NCBI GenBank assembly: GCA_002311315.1 | Contig: DBZZ01000076.1 | Coordinates: forward strand, 45,529-109,528 | Direction of reading: 5' to 3' | From: Methylococcaceae bacterium UBA1147 | GTDB taxonomy: Bacteria > Pseudomonadota > Gammaproteobacteria > Methylococcales > UBA1147 | DNA: 64,000 bases | Shown here: positions 1-10,064 of the stretch, in pieces | Layout: the number at the start of each line of letters is the position of its first letter | Position numbering within the stretch: the first letter of the stretch is position 1 | The notes under the pieces: model-generated | What the model was told of the DNA's origin: nothing | Seen by the model: the letters and a program-made list of their open reading frames with translations, nothing else | Databases searched by the model: none | Translations under genes and position numbers: made by a program

Positions 1-402
1 GTAGGCCTTGGCTACATTTCTCTCGGTCAAAACGCGGTAACCCTTTCCGGGGGTGAAGCACAACGGGTAAAACTCGGTCGCGAACTGTCCCGGCGTGACA
101 CTGGAGATACGCTTTACATTCTTGATGAACCGACCACCGGTTTGCATTTCCACGATATCCAGCAATTACTTCATGTGTTACACCGATTCCGGAACCACGG
201 CAACACGGTTCTGGTGATTGAGCATAACCTGGATGTCATCAAGACAGCCGACTGGATCATTGACCTCGGACCGGAAGGTGGCGAAAGGGGGGGGCAGATC
301 GTTGCTCAGGGCCCTCCCGAAGCCATTGTCGACAATCCGGCTTCACACACCGGACGTTTCCTGAAACCATTGATCAGCCATACCCTGGCGGTTGGAGAAT
401 AA
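1..402 (+). CDS. uvrA: UvrA excinuclease ABC subunit A, C-terminal end (5' cut by window edge)
   Basis: The reading frame is open from the first base and ends at TAA. It encodes the last ~133 residues of UvrA, the ATPase that recognises DNA damage in nucleotide excision repair. Visible are the second ABC signature ([15 protein letters not shown]), the Walker B segment ([12 protein letters not shown]), the H-loop region ([25 protein letters not shown]) and the usual UvrA ending, where a GTPEEV-type motif appears as QGPPEAIV, followed by [10 protein letters not shown]. These are hallmarks of the family, so identification is firm even though the zinc-finger and N-terminal parts lie outside the window. 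No gene follows for about 240 bases and I see no clear terminator. Confidence 0.95.
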   Translation, partial: VGLGYISLGQNAVTLSGGEAQRVKLGRELSRRDTGDTLYILDEPTTGLHFHDIQQLLHVLHRFRNHGNTVLVIEHNLDVIKTADWIIDLGPEGGERGGQIVAQGPPEAIVDNPASHTGRFLKPLISHTLAVGE

Positions 403-638
403 CCCTTCCTGCTGTACAGCCCGGGCTGGGCCGGCAAGCCGAACCGGAGCAACAGACTGCACAATTTAACAACCGTCACGCTCGGCCTGGCCGTTACCTT
501 CAATCCCATACGTCCGGTCAAAGCCGCTCCGGTCATTACAAAACATTTGGCAAGGAGAAGATCCACGGGCGATGAACCGTACCGCCGTTAACCTGCTCCA
601 ATGAGTGTTCGCATTCTTAACGAACTGAGATCAGAACC

Positions 639-2761
639 TTGAATGATTCAAGTTCACAGGATGACCTGTACAACAGCCTGAAAATCGGTTTATCCGAAAC
701 CGAATTCGCACCGGTCATGCAGGCACTGGAAATTCCCTGCCGGCGGGAATTCGTTAACATGCCTCATCCGCAAGGCGTTGCCGTGGCATTAATCCTCAAG
801 GTGCTGCGCGTGGATGCCACCACACTGACAGCTGCCATTCTCAGTGACCCCCTCAGGGACAATCTCGATCAGCAACAAATCGAAGAAGGGTTCGGGCCAG
901 AGGTATGGAATCTAGTCCGGAATGTCCGGTGGCTCAACGCGTTCAACGTCTATTCCCCGGAACTCATAGCCGATCCGAATCAGGCCGAAATCCTGCGCCG
1001 GATGTTGCTGGCAATGGTCGACGATGTACGGGCTGTCATCATCAAGCTCGGGTACCGGATAGACCGTCTCAGGAATCTCGCTAGAGCGGAATACGAAATC
1101 CGTCGGTACATCGCCAGGGAAACCCTGGATATATACTCAAGACTCGCTAACCGGCTGGGAATCGGTCAGTTCAAATGGGAAATGGAAGACCTATCGTTTC
1201 GTTACCTGCATCCCCAGGTTTACAAGAAAATCGCAACTTCACTCACGGAAAACCGCGCCTGCATGGAAAGACACCTGCAGAACTTCGTAGAAATCGTGAA
1301 ACAGCGCCTGTACGAAGAGAACGTCAAAGCGGAAATCTTCGGACGCCCGAAGCACATCTACAGTATCTGGAAAAAGATGCAACGCAAACAGGTCGACTTC
1401 AAAGACATCTACGATCTACAGGCTATTCGCATCATCGTAGACAAGATCGCGACCTGCTACAGTACCCTTGGTGTTGTCCATGGCATCTGGCAGTACCTAC
1501 CACAGGAATTCGACGATTACATCACGAATCCCAAGACCAACGGCTACCAGTCGCTTCACACGGTCGTGTTTGGACCTGAAAACGTGATGATCAAAGTCCA
1601 GATCCGGACCCAGGAGATGGACCAGTTCGCCGAATTTGGTATCGCAGCACACTGGCGCTACAAGGAAGGTGGAAAATACAATCAGTCCGTGGAAAGGAGC
1701 CTCGCGAACCTGAGACGACTCCTGGACGACAAGGACGACGATCGACTCCTTGACGATTTCAGAACCGACCTGTATACCGACAGGATCTTTGTCCTGACCC
1801 CGAATGGCGAAATCAAGGAACTCCGCAGGGGAGCCACTCCTCTCGATTTTGCCTACTCGATCCATACCGAGATTGGTCATCGCTGTCGCGGAGCCAAGGT
1901 TAATCAACGGATTGTCCCGCTGACCTATTCCCTGCAATCCGGCGAGCAAGTAGAAATACTCACGGCACGAAATGGAACACCCAGTCGAAACTGGCTCGAA
2001 TCCCACCTGGGCTACCTTCGAACACCAAACGCCCGAAGCAAAGGCAGGCACTGGTTCCGCAAGCAGGACCACGACCGCAACCTGCGGGACGGAAAGGTCA
2101 TCCTGGGAAAGCAGCTCCAGCTCAGTAAGATCACTCGGGTCAACGAAACCAGCCTTGCCAGACATTTCCGTCTGCCGCGATTCGAAGATCTGCTGATTGG
2201 CCTGGGACGCGCCGACATCGGTCCCGAGCAATTGAAAAACGCTCTCGGCGTTCAGAAAAAAACGGACGATGTCCTGGAAACCGTTGCGGGCAGACGAGGC
2301 TCCCTGCCCGCGGCCAGTGGTGACATCACGGTTCAGGGTGTGAATAACCTGCTTACGGCTTTCGCCCAGTGTTGAAAACCGGTCCCGGGCGATCGCATTA
2401 CCGGTTTCATCAGTATCCGTAAAGGCCTAGTGATTCACCGACAGGACTGCAGGAATAGGTTGCCCTGGACCCGGAAAAACAGGACAGACAGATCCAGGTT
2501 GACTGGGGTGAGACACCTCAACCGCGATCAGTCGACCTTTCGATTTGCGCGATTGACCGGAGCGGATTGCTCAGGGACATCACACGGATTCTGGCCGACG
2601 ATCACATCAATATCCAGCAGATGGGAACGCGCAAGAATCTTCGCGACAACACCATAATAGTCACCCTCACAGCAGAAATCTGCAATATCGATCAATTGAG
2701 TCAAACCATCGGCAGGATCAGGCAATTACCCAACATACTGGAGACATTTCGGGACGGCTGA
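639..2761 (+). pseudogene. relA: RelA (p)ppGpp synthetase, apparently decayed (in-frame UGA plus frameshift, catalytic Glu lost)
   Basis: A frame starting at TTG 639 (stop codon upstream at 618) gives 578 residues resembling RelA: degenerate HD-like domain, synthetase domain from about residue 234 (GRPKHIYSIWKKM; NPKTNGYQSLHT), TGS domain at about 378-440 and a helical region. It stops at TGA 2373-2375. The frame then continues with KPVPGDRITGFIS and IHRQDC, the zinc-finger part of RelA, so the UGA replaces the second Cys of the conserved CC pair. Near base 2462 a one-base deletion moves the ACT domain (SGLLRDITRILADDHINI, ending at 2761) to another frame. Residue 319 is Lys (AAA, 1593-1595) where RelA enzymes have the catalytic Glu of EIQIRT. 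Seen: all three lesions. Inferred: a pseudogene or inactive remnant. Sequencing error could explain one lesion but hardly all three. The SpoT homologue is not in the window. Confidence 0.85.
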
Positions 2762-2822
2762 CCCGCCCTTGATGTTTCAGCGCGCCGTCGCTGAGGATTT
2801 CAAAGGATTCTTCTCTGCTGCG

Positions 2823-3923
2823 CTAGCGTCGGTCAAGCGATTCCGGCGAAGGGATGGAGGCAAACTGGGCATCGTCGGGCTCCACATTCGGACTTCCTTC
2901 GGCGATCTTTTTCCGGTCCCATTCCCGAACCACAACCTCGATTTCTTCTTCCAGGCTGTTCCGCTGTTTCTCGAGCACCAGAAGCTCGATTTCTCGACGC
3001 AACATCTCGTCGGATTCCTTGGTCACTCGCAAACGCATCTGGCGTTCCCGTCGTTTTGCATCCAGCTCCATCTTTCTAAGCAACTGTTCATGTTCGATGC
3101 GTTCGTTATGGCGATGTTCCTCGCTTGCCTGTCGAATCGCCTGACGTTTTTCCTGCTCTTTGAGTTCTGCAAGCACATTCTCTGTCACTTCGCGTTCCTT
3201 TGCCTTGCGCACCGATTCGTTCCGTCTCACCTGGTCAAGAATGGCTTTCTGGTGATCCAGGGCCGCACGTTCGGTGTTCTCAGCATGTCGGAACCTCTCC
3301 TGGTCCTGTTTGCTTTCGAATTCGTGATTACGCCGCAACAGTTGAAGGTATGCAGTCTGTTGGTCGAAATGACCGCTCATGGACTGTATGCGTTCTTCGG
3401 AAAGCTCCTCGAACAATGGCTCCAGCCTGCATTGTGCCCGACACTGGATGTTTTGCGCCGCAAGGGTCTCGTTGACAACGGTTTCAATTGACCGCTCGAT
3501 GTTTTCCAGACCCAGGTCAACCCAGTCACCCTGTTCAGCCTGGAGCAACTCACGCTCAATTACATCCCTGAGAAGGGACTCTAGCGTTGACTTGATATGC
3601 CCCGAAAGATCTGGAAGAGCCTCCAGGTTCTGTTCAACATAACGCAGGGTAGCCTGAAACCGTATTTCGAGACTCGAGACCATCCGGCAAAGCCCGGACA
3701 GAAACCTCACCTCGGTTTCAATCCGCCACTCGCTAACCGGCAGATTTAAGATTTTGTGGAAAAATCTTTTGTTGTATTTCTTGGGTTTTCTGAAAACTCT
3801 GATAAAGGGGCCAAATCGGGAAACAACGATCCAGCGTTCGCCCTCGAATCCGGGATCCCATTCAAAACTTTCTTCCACCTCTACAATCGGCAGGGAAACG
3901 ACTCGATTATCGTTTTCGTTCAT
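2823..3923 (-). CDS. Charged coiled-coil protein with SPFH/band-7-like layout, function unknown
   Basis: This 366-residue protein has no signal peptide or clear membrane segment. The first ~75 residues are beta-rich (VVSLPIVEVEESF, RWIVVSRFGPFIRVF). Residues ~75-175 read like the helical half of an SPFH/band-7 domain (SLEIRFQATLRYVEQNLEAL, then repeated helices, then a late strand after QNIQC). Residues ~175-345 form a long Glu/Arg/Lys/Gln-rich coiled coil (KEREVTENVLAELKEQEKRQ). This order resembles flotillin or stomatin relatives, but similarity was judged by eye. Its start overlaps the end of the upstream membrane-protein gene by 17 bases, so the two are probably co-transcribed and translationally coupled. 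A plausible role is a membrane-associated scaffold for its neighbour; this is inference. It could instead be an unrelated coiled-coil protein. Confidence 0.7.
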   Translation of the reverse strand: MNENDNRVVSLPIVEVEESFEWDPGFEGERWIVVSRFGPFIRVFRKPKKYNKRFFHKILNLPVSEWRIETEVRFLSGLCRMVSSLEIRFQATLRYVEQNLEALPDLSGHIKSTLESLLRDVIERELLQAEQGDWVDLGLENIERSIETVVNETLAAQNIQCRAQCRLEPLFEELSEERIQSMSGHFDQQTAYLQLLRRNHEFESKQDQERFRHAENTERAALDHQKAILDQVRRNESVRKAKEREVTENVLAELKEQEKRQAIRQASEEHRHNERIEHEQLLRKMELDAKRRERQMRLRVTKESDEMLRREIELLVLEKQRNSLEEEIEVVVREWDRKKIAEGSPNVEPDDAQFASIPSPESLDRR

Positions 3924-5235
3924 TGTACAAACGCTTAACCGTATCCCTCAGGCTCCGTAGCTGCTCTTCGCCAGCTTGTATCTTACCAACCGCAGCGGTC
4001 GTAGGTTGATCTTGAGTCTGCAAGCGGGACTGTACCGGCAACGGTTTGTTGTTCTGCAGCCGAGAGGCAATCACGGGATAAAGGTTGGGAGCGAATTCCA
4101 CCGTACGCTCATCCACCTTTCGCAAATAACCACGGCTCAGAAGATAGGCCGCACCAAATGAACGGTTCCAGTCAGAATACTTGCGTGCCCGCTCCAGTTC
4201 GGTTTTTTCGATGACCAGTTCCAGTTCATCGTTATGATTGACTCGAAGATCATTGAACTCCCTGAGACACAGGTAGGCAAGTTCCTGTTCTTCTTCACTA
4301 AGCGGACCGGGGGCAGTGAATTCAAGCCGATATGACAACAAGATGGTAAACAGATCAACTATTACCGCACAGGCAAAGGCGAACCAGGAAAAAGCCATCC
4401 ACATCGCAAAGGACGGCTTGAAGTCCTGGGTGAACTGGGCATAAGGTAGCAGCAGGGGCGCAGTAGGAAAGGTCTGTCCCGAGCCACTCATCATGTTCTC
4501 GAACGCGCTCTGAACACCGCTGTAGCCAACCACCATAGCCTGATACTCTTCCCAGGGAACCTGGGATTTCTCTCCCAACCGGTTGATCTGACTTCTGAAA
4601 TCTGCAACCTTGCGTGCCAGTAACTTGAATTTCTCGTTGATTAGATCAATTTTGGCCAGCTCATCTTGATGAAGTCGGTGATATTGCCTCCAGAATCGTC
4701 CACGTCCAACCCGGCCACGGTAAGCCGAATTCATGTCTGGATGAGTTCCGAGAAATGCAAGGTTCGCCTCGTGAGCCGCCTTGCTAGCAACCCCCTGTTG
4801 TTCATTGATCAAACCGGCCGTGGCACCCAGAACCGTACCCAGGTATTCGTTGATCGACTGTTTCACCCCCAACAGCCGCCGCAATTCGATCGTTTCTTTC
4901 TCGGAAATTTCGTAGAACTTGAAGTAGGAAAACGACACCGAAACCGATACCGCGATGAGTAGGGAAAGTGTCACCAGCATGTAGCGAGACGGGTTCGCCC
5001 GCCAGTGCATGCTGGCGATCTCCAGTGAACAGATAACGATGATGGACTGAACCGCAACCGTAATGATCAGGGCGATCCAGGGAGTGATAAAAAAGGACAT
5101 GCCATAGAACGTGGTATACCCTGATGCCACTCCCAGCATCAGAACAATCGGAATCGACAGGATGCGCAGCAGAGCAACGAAAGTGGCTTGAACCCGGTTA
5201 ATAATCTGTGCAGGTGCCCACGTGGACGAACTCAT
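3907..5235 (-). CDS. Multi-pass membrane protein with large central domain, function unknown
   Basis: I do not recognise the family of this 442-residue protein. Three hydrophobic segments lie in the N-terminal 110 residues (about 22-42 around IPIVLMLGVASGYTTF, 47-70 around WIALIITVAVQSIIVIC, and 84-105 around LVTLSLLIAVSVSVSF), and a fourth at about 275-300 (WFAFACAVIVDLFTILL). Between the third and fourth is a ~165-residue helical soluble domain. The ~140-residue C-terminal part is soluble and contains a conserved-looking helical stretch (LSEEEQELAYLCLREFNDL) and a winged-helix-like SDWNRSFGAAYLLSRGYLRKVDERTVEFAP. It overlaps the downstream SPFH-like gene by 17 bases. The upstream DUF2914 gene is on the same strand 247 bases away. 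Together they look like a small membrane complex; no function should be assigned yet. Confidence 0.75.
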   Translation of the reverse strand: MSSSTWAPAQIINRVQATFVALLRILSIPIVLMLGVASGYTTFYGMSFFITPWIALIITVAVQSIIVICSLEIASMHWRANPSRYMLVTLSLLIAVSVSVSFSYFKFYEISEKETIELRRLLGVKQSINEYLGTVLGATAGLINEQQGVASKAAHEANLAFLGTHPDMNSAYRGRVGRGRFWRQYHRLHQDELAKIDLINEKFKLLARKVADFRSQINRLGEKSQVPWEEYQAMVVGYSGVQSAFENMMSGSGQTFPTAPLLLPYAQFTQDFKPSFAMWMAFSWFAFACAVIVDLFTILLSYRLEFTAPGPLSEEEQELAYLCLREFNDLRVNHNDELELVIEKTELERARKYSDWNRSFGAAYLLSRGYLRKVDERTVEFAPNLYPVIASRLQNNKPLPVQSRLQTQDQPTTAAVGKIQAGEEQLRSLRDTVKRLYNERKR

Positions 5236-5482
5236 CTCTAGGTACTCACCAGTTTACGACCCAACCCAGGTCTTTGTAACCGCTATTTTTGTACAATCGT
5301 AGATTTTGAGTTTTGCACCATTTAGCCAAGCAGTGCTGGCATGTGAACCGTGCCGATTCGAAGTCTATTGCATGAATGATGAAATTGCAACGCCCACCCG
5401 AGGCACCTTTTTTTGAAGCGGGGCCTGGCAAACTGCATCAGCAACCGAACCCAAAACGACGCGCTGACACACTCAACCGACA

Positions 5483-6184
5483 CTAGAAGTTTCGCTGACC
5501 GGGTTCGAGCACTTCGAGACTGTATTCTCCGATCGTCTGACGGTTGGAATCTCTGATCGCAACACTCCAGGTACCCAAGGCACCGGAATCAAGCTGCCTA
5601 CTTGAAAACACTCCTCGCCGATTGGGACGAAGCCGAAAATTTCGCACAAACACAACCTGACCATTAAGGCTCCACTGGTGCGAAACCAGTTCACCGTCCA
5701 CGCCGCGGAACTCTGAAAAGAAATGAACCGCAACCGTATGCCCCGGCTGCAAAATTGCTGGTGAGTTCACGACTCCGGTTGGTTCCCTGCCGTGGATTCC
5801 CCAGGCAAATCCGGCTCGGACAACCTCGGCATGTTTTGTTTCGGCAATGTCCCCGGATGGAATCCTATCTTCGACAGGTACCGTGTCGATGGTTTCCGCA
5901 GCATTGGGGAAGCTTGACTGCGAAGTTTCAGGGAACTTCTGGACTGAACCATCTGCTCCAGTTTCTCCTGTACCGTCTTGGAAGGCAACGAAAGCAATGA
6001 ATGCCAAAACGGCCACCGCCATCCCAATCCGCTTATAATTCCAGTCATACTCGGGCGGCAAATCTGCAACCTCTGGTTTAACGGCGAGGTCTGCCGAGGT
6101 TCCGTACTTCAACTTAATGACTATTTTCTTTTCCATCGTAGCAGACGCAAATTCCGGTTGCTGACGGCCATCTGATTCAGGCAC
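5483..6184 (-). CDS. DUF2914-family single-pass membrane protein
   Basis: This 233-residue protein has a short cytoplasmic N-terminus with IVIKLKYG, one membrane segment at about 51-65 (IGMAVAVLAFIAFVAF), a low-complexity linker, and a C-terminal ~110-residue beta-rich domain ending GTWSVAIRDSNRQTIGEYSLEVL. The ending and the HQWSLNGQVVF segment are typical of DUF2914, thought to be a periplasmic beta-sandwich domain whose function is not known. The start used is GTG 6184; an ATG at 6136 (MEKKIVIKLKYG) is an equally good candidate, and neither has a strong ribosome binding site. It is the first gene of a leftward set with the membrane protein at 3907-5235 and the coiled-coil protein at 2823-3923. 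Confidence 0.7.
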   Translation of the reverse strand: MPESDGRQQPEFASATMEKKIVIKLKYGTSADLAVKPEVADLPPEYDWNYKRIGMAVAVLAFIAFVAFQDGTGETGADGSVQKFPETSQSSFPNAAETIDTVPVEDRIPSGDIAETKHAEVVRAGFAWGIHGREPTGVVNSPAILQPGHTVAVHFFSEFRGVDGELVSHQWSLNGQVVFVRNFRLRPNRRGVFSSRQLDSGALGTWSVAIRDSNRQTIGEYSLEVLEPGQRNF

Positions 6185-6467
6185 CTATTCTACCCGCGCA
6201 CTGAAGATTTTCCCATCCGACAAGAGCGGGGGAAGGGAAAAGACCGAAACCATGTTGGATTAGCAATTGCCGGAGCCACAATCAATGGATAGACTTAGAA
6301 CATTAGGATCGACAATCCGTATAACCGACTGCAGACCCCCGGGATGCGGCAATCAGGCAACACAAATTGACCGGCAAGTTTGACCGGAACATGAAGCACC
6401 GGTTCAAGGAATAAACCGTGAAGCCAGATCAGGCTGGCCGCCCCCTATTCAAAAATGGTGACAATCC

Positions 6468-7679
6468 ATGAAAACACCCGTACTGGTTCCGAACCTGCCT
6501 GAATCGGTGGCCGATGCAACTCTGGTTGCATGGCACAAAAAAGCCGGAGAAATGGTCGAAAAAGGTGAAAACCTGGTCGATCTTGAAACCGACAAGGTGG
6601 TTCTGGAAGTCCCGGCACCGGAAAGTGGGATCCTTTCCGAGGTGATGCAGGCCAACGAATCCACAGTAACCAGCGGAACCACCCTGGCGCTAATCGAAAC
6701 TGCGCAGGCCGGGGCAACACCGGCGACAAGCGGTTCTCGTAAGCAGGAAGCCAAGTCCGCGCCCCAGCCAAGTCCGACCGTACGAAGACTGCTCCTGGAA
6801 ACCGGTTTCAATGCCGATGGGATTCCAGCATCAGGCAAGAACGGCCGGTTGACCAAGAATGACGTCCTGACATACATGAAATCGCAGTCAAAAGCACAAC
6901 GGAAGACCGAGGAACAAACCACGGTGTCCGTTGAGTCCTCTGGTCCTCCGGTCGTCGATGCCGGCATGGTCCCTGGAGACAGGGCAGAGCAACGGGTACC
7001 AATGACTCGGCTGAGGGCCCGCGTCGCGGAACGCCTCATACAGGCTCAGCGGGCAACCGCGATGTTGACCACCTTCAATGAAGTTGACCTCAGAGTAACC
7101 ATCGACCTTCGCAACCGGCACAAGGAGGGGTTCCTGAAAAAGCACGGGGTAAAGCTGGGCTTCATGTCATTCTTTGTAAAAGCCACCACCATGGCACTTC
7201 AGCAGTTTCCAATCGTCAATGCCTCGGTGGACGACAATGACATTATCTATCACGGGTACTACGACATCGGGATTGCTGTGGCTTCCGACCGGGGACTAGT
7301 CGTACCCATCCTTCGCAATACCGATCAGATGAATCTCCCATCAATCGAAAAACAGATCCGCGATTTTGGAGCGCAGGCAAAGGACGGCCGTTTGAGCTTC
7401 GAGGACCTTACTGGGGGTACCTTTACCATCACCAATGGCGGCGTTTTTGGTTCGATGCTCTCAACCCCCATCATCAACCCGCCACAAAGTGCAATACTGG
7501 GAATGCACGCCATAAAGGATCGGGCGATTGTCGAGCAGGGAGAGGTCCTGATCAGACCGATGATGTACCTGGCTCTGTCCTATGACCACAGGATCATTGA
7601 TGGACGCGAGGCCGTGCTTTTCCTAACCAGCATAAAGCAGGGGCTTGAAGACCCTGACCGTCTGTTGCTCAACATATGA
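6468..7679 (+). CDS. sucB: Dihydrolipoyllysine-residue succinyltransferase, E2 of 2-oxoglutarate dehydrogenase
   Basis: The 403-residue protein transfers succinyl groups from lipoyl-lysine to CoA in the TCA cycle. In order it has one lipoyl domain (residues 1-80, lipoylated Lys in [14 protein letters not shown]), an Ala/Pro/Gln-type linker, an E3/E1-binding domain at about 104-140 ([17 protein letters not shown]), and a catalytic domain from about 180 ending in [13 protein letters not shown], which carries the HxxxDG active site. Length and domain number match SucB/OdhB rather than pyruvate dehydrogenase E2, which usually has more lipoyl domains. The usual partners sucA (E1) and lpd (E3) are not adjacent: the upstream neighbour is a divergent DUF2914 gene and the downstream neighbour is convergent parC. 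Confidence 0.93.
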   Translation: MKTPVLVPNLPESVADATLVAWHKKAGEMVEKGENLVDLETDKVVLEVPAPESGILSEVMQANESTVTSGTTLALIETAQAGATPATSGSRKQEAKSAPQPSPTVRRLLLETGFNADGIPASGKNGRLTKNDVLTYMKSQSKAQRKTEEQTTVSVESSGPPVVDAGMVPGDRAEQRVPMTRLRARVAERLIQAQRATAMLTTFNEVDLRVTIDLRNRHKEGFLKKHGVKLGFMSFFVKATTMALQQFPIVNASVDDNDIIYHGYYDIGIAVASDRGLVVPILRNTDQMNLPSIEKQIRDFGAQAKDGRLSFEDLTGGTFTITNGGVFGSMLSTPIINPPQSAILGMHAIKDRAIVEQGEVLIRPMMYLALSYDHRIIDGREAVLFLTSIKQGLEDPDRLLLNI

Positions 7680-7817
7680 AGCAGTCGACCGCAAAGTCTG
7701 TTTCAAGCCGTTTCGACTTGTGTCCCGGATCATTTCACTGACCGAACCGACTGAAGAAAACCCGGGAGCTGAAATAGTATCCGGCCGTCACCCAGGAACC
7801 GAACAATCCCTGACCCA

Positions 7818-10064
7818 TCACTTTTGATCCAGGGGGATGGCTTCAAGCGCATCCACACGACGGAAACCCCGCGGAAGAACATTTCCGCGCCGCCCTCTGT
7901 TGCCCCGGTAATTTTCGATATCAACGGCCTTGAGCGTCACAAACCGCTTGCCGGACCGGATCTTCAATATCGCCGCCGGTGGCAGGAATGCGGCGGCGAC
8001 GACCTTGTCGTCTCCGCAGCCAAAATCGGAAGCCCGGATCTGGATCAGCTTGTTACCCCTCCCCCGCTTCAAGATTGGGACCTCGAGCACCGAAAAGATC
8101 AACAGCCTACCCTGCAGCGAAGCCAGCGCAATGCTACCAGCTTCGGCCGTGTAGATCCTTGTCGGTCTCAGTGCAGTTGCGTTTTCATTCAGAGTCAGGA
8201 CGTGGCGGCCAGCACGGGTCTTGGTATACAAATCCACCACCGCCGCGCGAAATCCATAGCCAGCATCTGAAAGAAATAACCAGGCCTCGTCTTCGTTAGG
8301 GCCCAGAACCGATGTGAACCGGCTGCCCGATGGAGGGCTGAGCTTGCCGGTCAAGGGTTCTCCCTGGCTCCTGGCTGAAGGAAACCCGTGTACCGGCAGG
8401 GTATAAATTCGCCCTACGCTGTCGAAAAAATAAACAGACTGGTTGCTGCGACCGCGCACGGAATCGAGGCAAGCGTCCCCGGACTTGTAGGACAGTGATG
8501 CCGCATCCACATCGTGACCCTTAGCGGCCCTGACCCAGCCCTTTTCAGACAGCACGATCGTCACCGGCTCATTCGAAACCAGCGCTTCCACCCCCATCGC
8601 TTGTGCCGACTTACGGCTGACAATCGGCGATTTGCGCACGTCACCAAACTTTTCGGCATCTTCCGCCAACTCTTTCTGAACCAGTTTCTTCAGCGCCGAA
8701 TCCGATGCCAGTGTTGTTCCGAGAAGAACCCGTTCTTCGGAAAGTTTGGACTGTTCCGCGCGGATCTTGCCTTCTTCGAGGCGAGCCAAGTGCCGAAGCT
8801 TAAGATCAAGCACCGCATCAGTCTGGAGTTCACTCAGTTCGAAGCGCCGCATCAGTACCGACTTCGGTTGATCTTCGTAACGAATAATGCTGATAATCTG
8901 GTCGAGGTTGAGATAAGCGATCAACAAGCCATCCAGTATCTGCAACCGGGCAAGGAGCTTGTCGAAACGAAACTGCAGTCGCTTCCGAACCGTATTGACC
9001 CGGAATAAAAGCCATTCGGTCAACAGACCCTTCAAACCGAGAACCCGGGGTTTGCCATCCACAATCATGTTGATATTGACCCGGTAACTGCGTTCAAGGT
9101 CGGTGGTCGCAAAAAGATGCGACATGAGTTCATCCACGGGCACACGACGCGACCTCGGTAGAATCACCAGCCGGGTCGGGTTCTCATGATCTGATTCATC
9201 GCGCAGGTCATCGACCAGTGGCAGTTTTTTTGCCTGGATCTGTGCGGCAATCTGTTCCATGATTTTTTCTCCCGAAACCCGGTAGGGGAGCGCCGTGACC
9301 ACGATATTGCCGTCTTCGGTTTCGAAACGTGCACGCATCCTGACCGAACCATTACCGGTCTCATACATGTGCCGAATATCATCGTGGGAAGTAATGATCT
9401 CGGCTTCGGTTGGATAATCCGGCCCCTTGATGTGCTGGCACAGTTCCTTGAGGGAAAGATCCGGTTGATCCAGCAGGTGGATGCAGGCCGTTACCACCTC
9501 GTTCAGGTTGTGCGGCGGAATATCCGTTGCCATGCCAACGGCAATACCGGTCGTACCGTTCAGCAGTACGTTCGGTAGCCTCGCCGGCAAAAGTGATGGT
9601 TCCTTCAGCGTTCCGTCGAAATTGTCGGTCCAATCTACGGTTCCCTGGCCCAACTCAGCCAACAGGACCTGGGCATAAACGGCGAGCTTGGCCTCCGTAT
9701 ATCGCATAGCTGCAAAAGACTTTGGGTCGTCAGAAGACCCCCAGTTGCCCTGCCCGTCAATCAGGGGATAACGATAGGAAAAGGGTTGCGCCATCAGAAC
9801 CATCGCTTCGTAGCAGGCAGAATCACCATGAGGATGGAACTTGCCCAGAACGTCTCCGACGGTTCGGGCCGATTTCTTGTGCTTGGACACAGCCGTCAAA
9901 CCAAGCTCTGACATGGCGTAGACAATGCGGCGCTGGACCGGTTTCAGTCCATCCGCAATATGCGGCAGGGCTCGGTCCAGAATCACATACATGGAATAAT
10001 CCAGGTAGGCCTTTTCGGTAAAATCTTTTAACGGAATCCGTTCGTGGTTTTCGATCAGTACCAT
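7818..10064 (-). CDS. parC: DNA topoisomerase IV subunit A
   Basis: ParC (748 residues) is the DNA-cutting subunit of topoisomerase IV, which decatenates daughter chromosomes together with ParE. The catalytic tyrosine lies in [10 protein letters not shown] near residue 120. The quinolone-resistance region reads [11 protein letters not shown], which keeps the Ser and Glu of sensitive enzymes. The C-terminal part has the beta-pinwheel domain shorter than in GyrA, and there is no GyrA box; this and the length favour ParC. The gene starts with ATG. It is followed convergently by sucB and preceded, after a 731-base spacer, by parE on the same strand. The two subunits are thus close but not tightly joined. 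Confidence 0.96.
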   Translation of the reverse strand: MVLIENHERIPLKDFTEKAYLDYSMYVILDRALPHIADGLKPVQRRIVYAMSELGLTAVSKHKKSARTVGDVLGKFHPHGDSACYEAMVLMAQPFSYRYPLIDGQGNWGSSDDPKSFAAMRYTEAKLAVYAQVLLAELGQGTVDWTDNFDGTLKEPSLLPARLPNVLLNGTTGIAVGMATDIPPHNLNEVVTACIHLLDQPDLSLKELCQHIKGPDYPTEAEIITSHDDIRHMYETGNGSVRMRARFETEDGNIVVTALPYRVSGEKIMEQIAAQIQAKKLPLVDDLRDESDHENPTRLVILPRSRRVPVDELMSHLFATTDLERSYRVNINMIVDGKPRVLGLKGLLTEWLLFRVNTVRKRLQFRFDKLLARLQILDGLLIAYLNLDQIISIIRYEDQPKSVLMRRFELSELQTDAVLDLKLRHLARLEEGKIRAEQSKLSEERVLLGTTLASDSALKKLVQKELAEDAEKFGDVRKSPIVSRKSAQAMGVEALVSNEPVTIVLSEKGWVRAAKGHDVDAASLSYKSGDACLDSVRGRSNQSVYFFDSVGRIYTLPVHGFPSARSQGEPLTGKLSPPSGSRFTSVLGPNEDEAWLFLSDAGYGFRAAVVDLYTKTRAGRHVLTLNENATALRPTRIYTAEAGSIALASLQGRLLIFSVLEVPILKRGRGNKLIQIRASDFGCGDDKVVAAAFLPPAAILKIRSGKRFVTLKAVDIENYRGNRGRRGNVLPRGFRRVDALEAIPLDQK

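Noticed and set aside
2455..2480. Programmed -1 frameshift in relA
   Set aside because: No proper slippery heptamer: the nearest A-run (GG AAA AAC) does not allow both tRNAs to re-pair, and a UGA already stops translation about 85 bases earlier.
2769..3491. Forward open frame of 240 codons opposite the coiled-coil gene
   Set aside because: Phe/Leu-rich composition is what the reverse of a Glu/Lys-rich coiled coil gives; the minus-strand gene is supported by overlap with its upstream neighbour.
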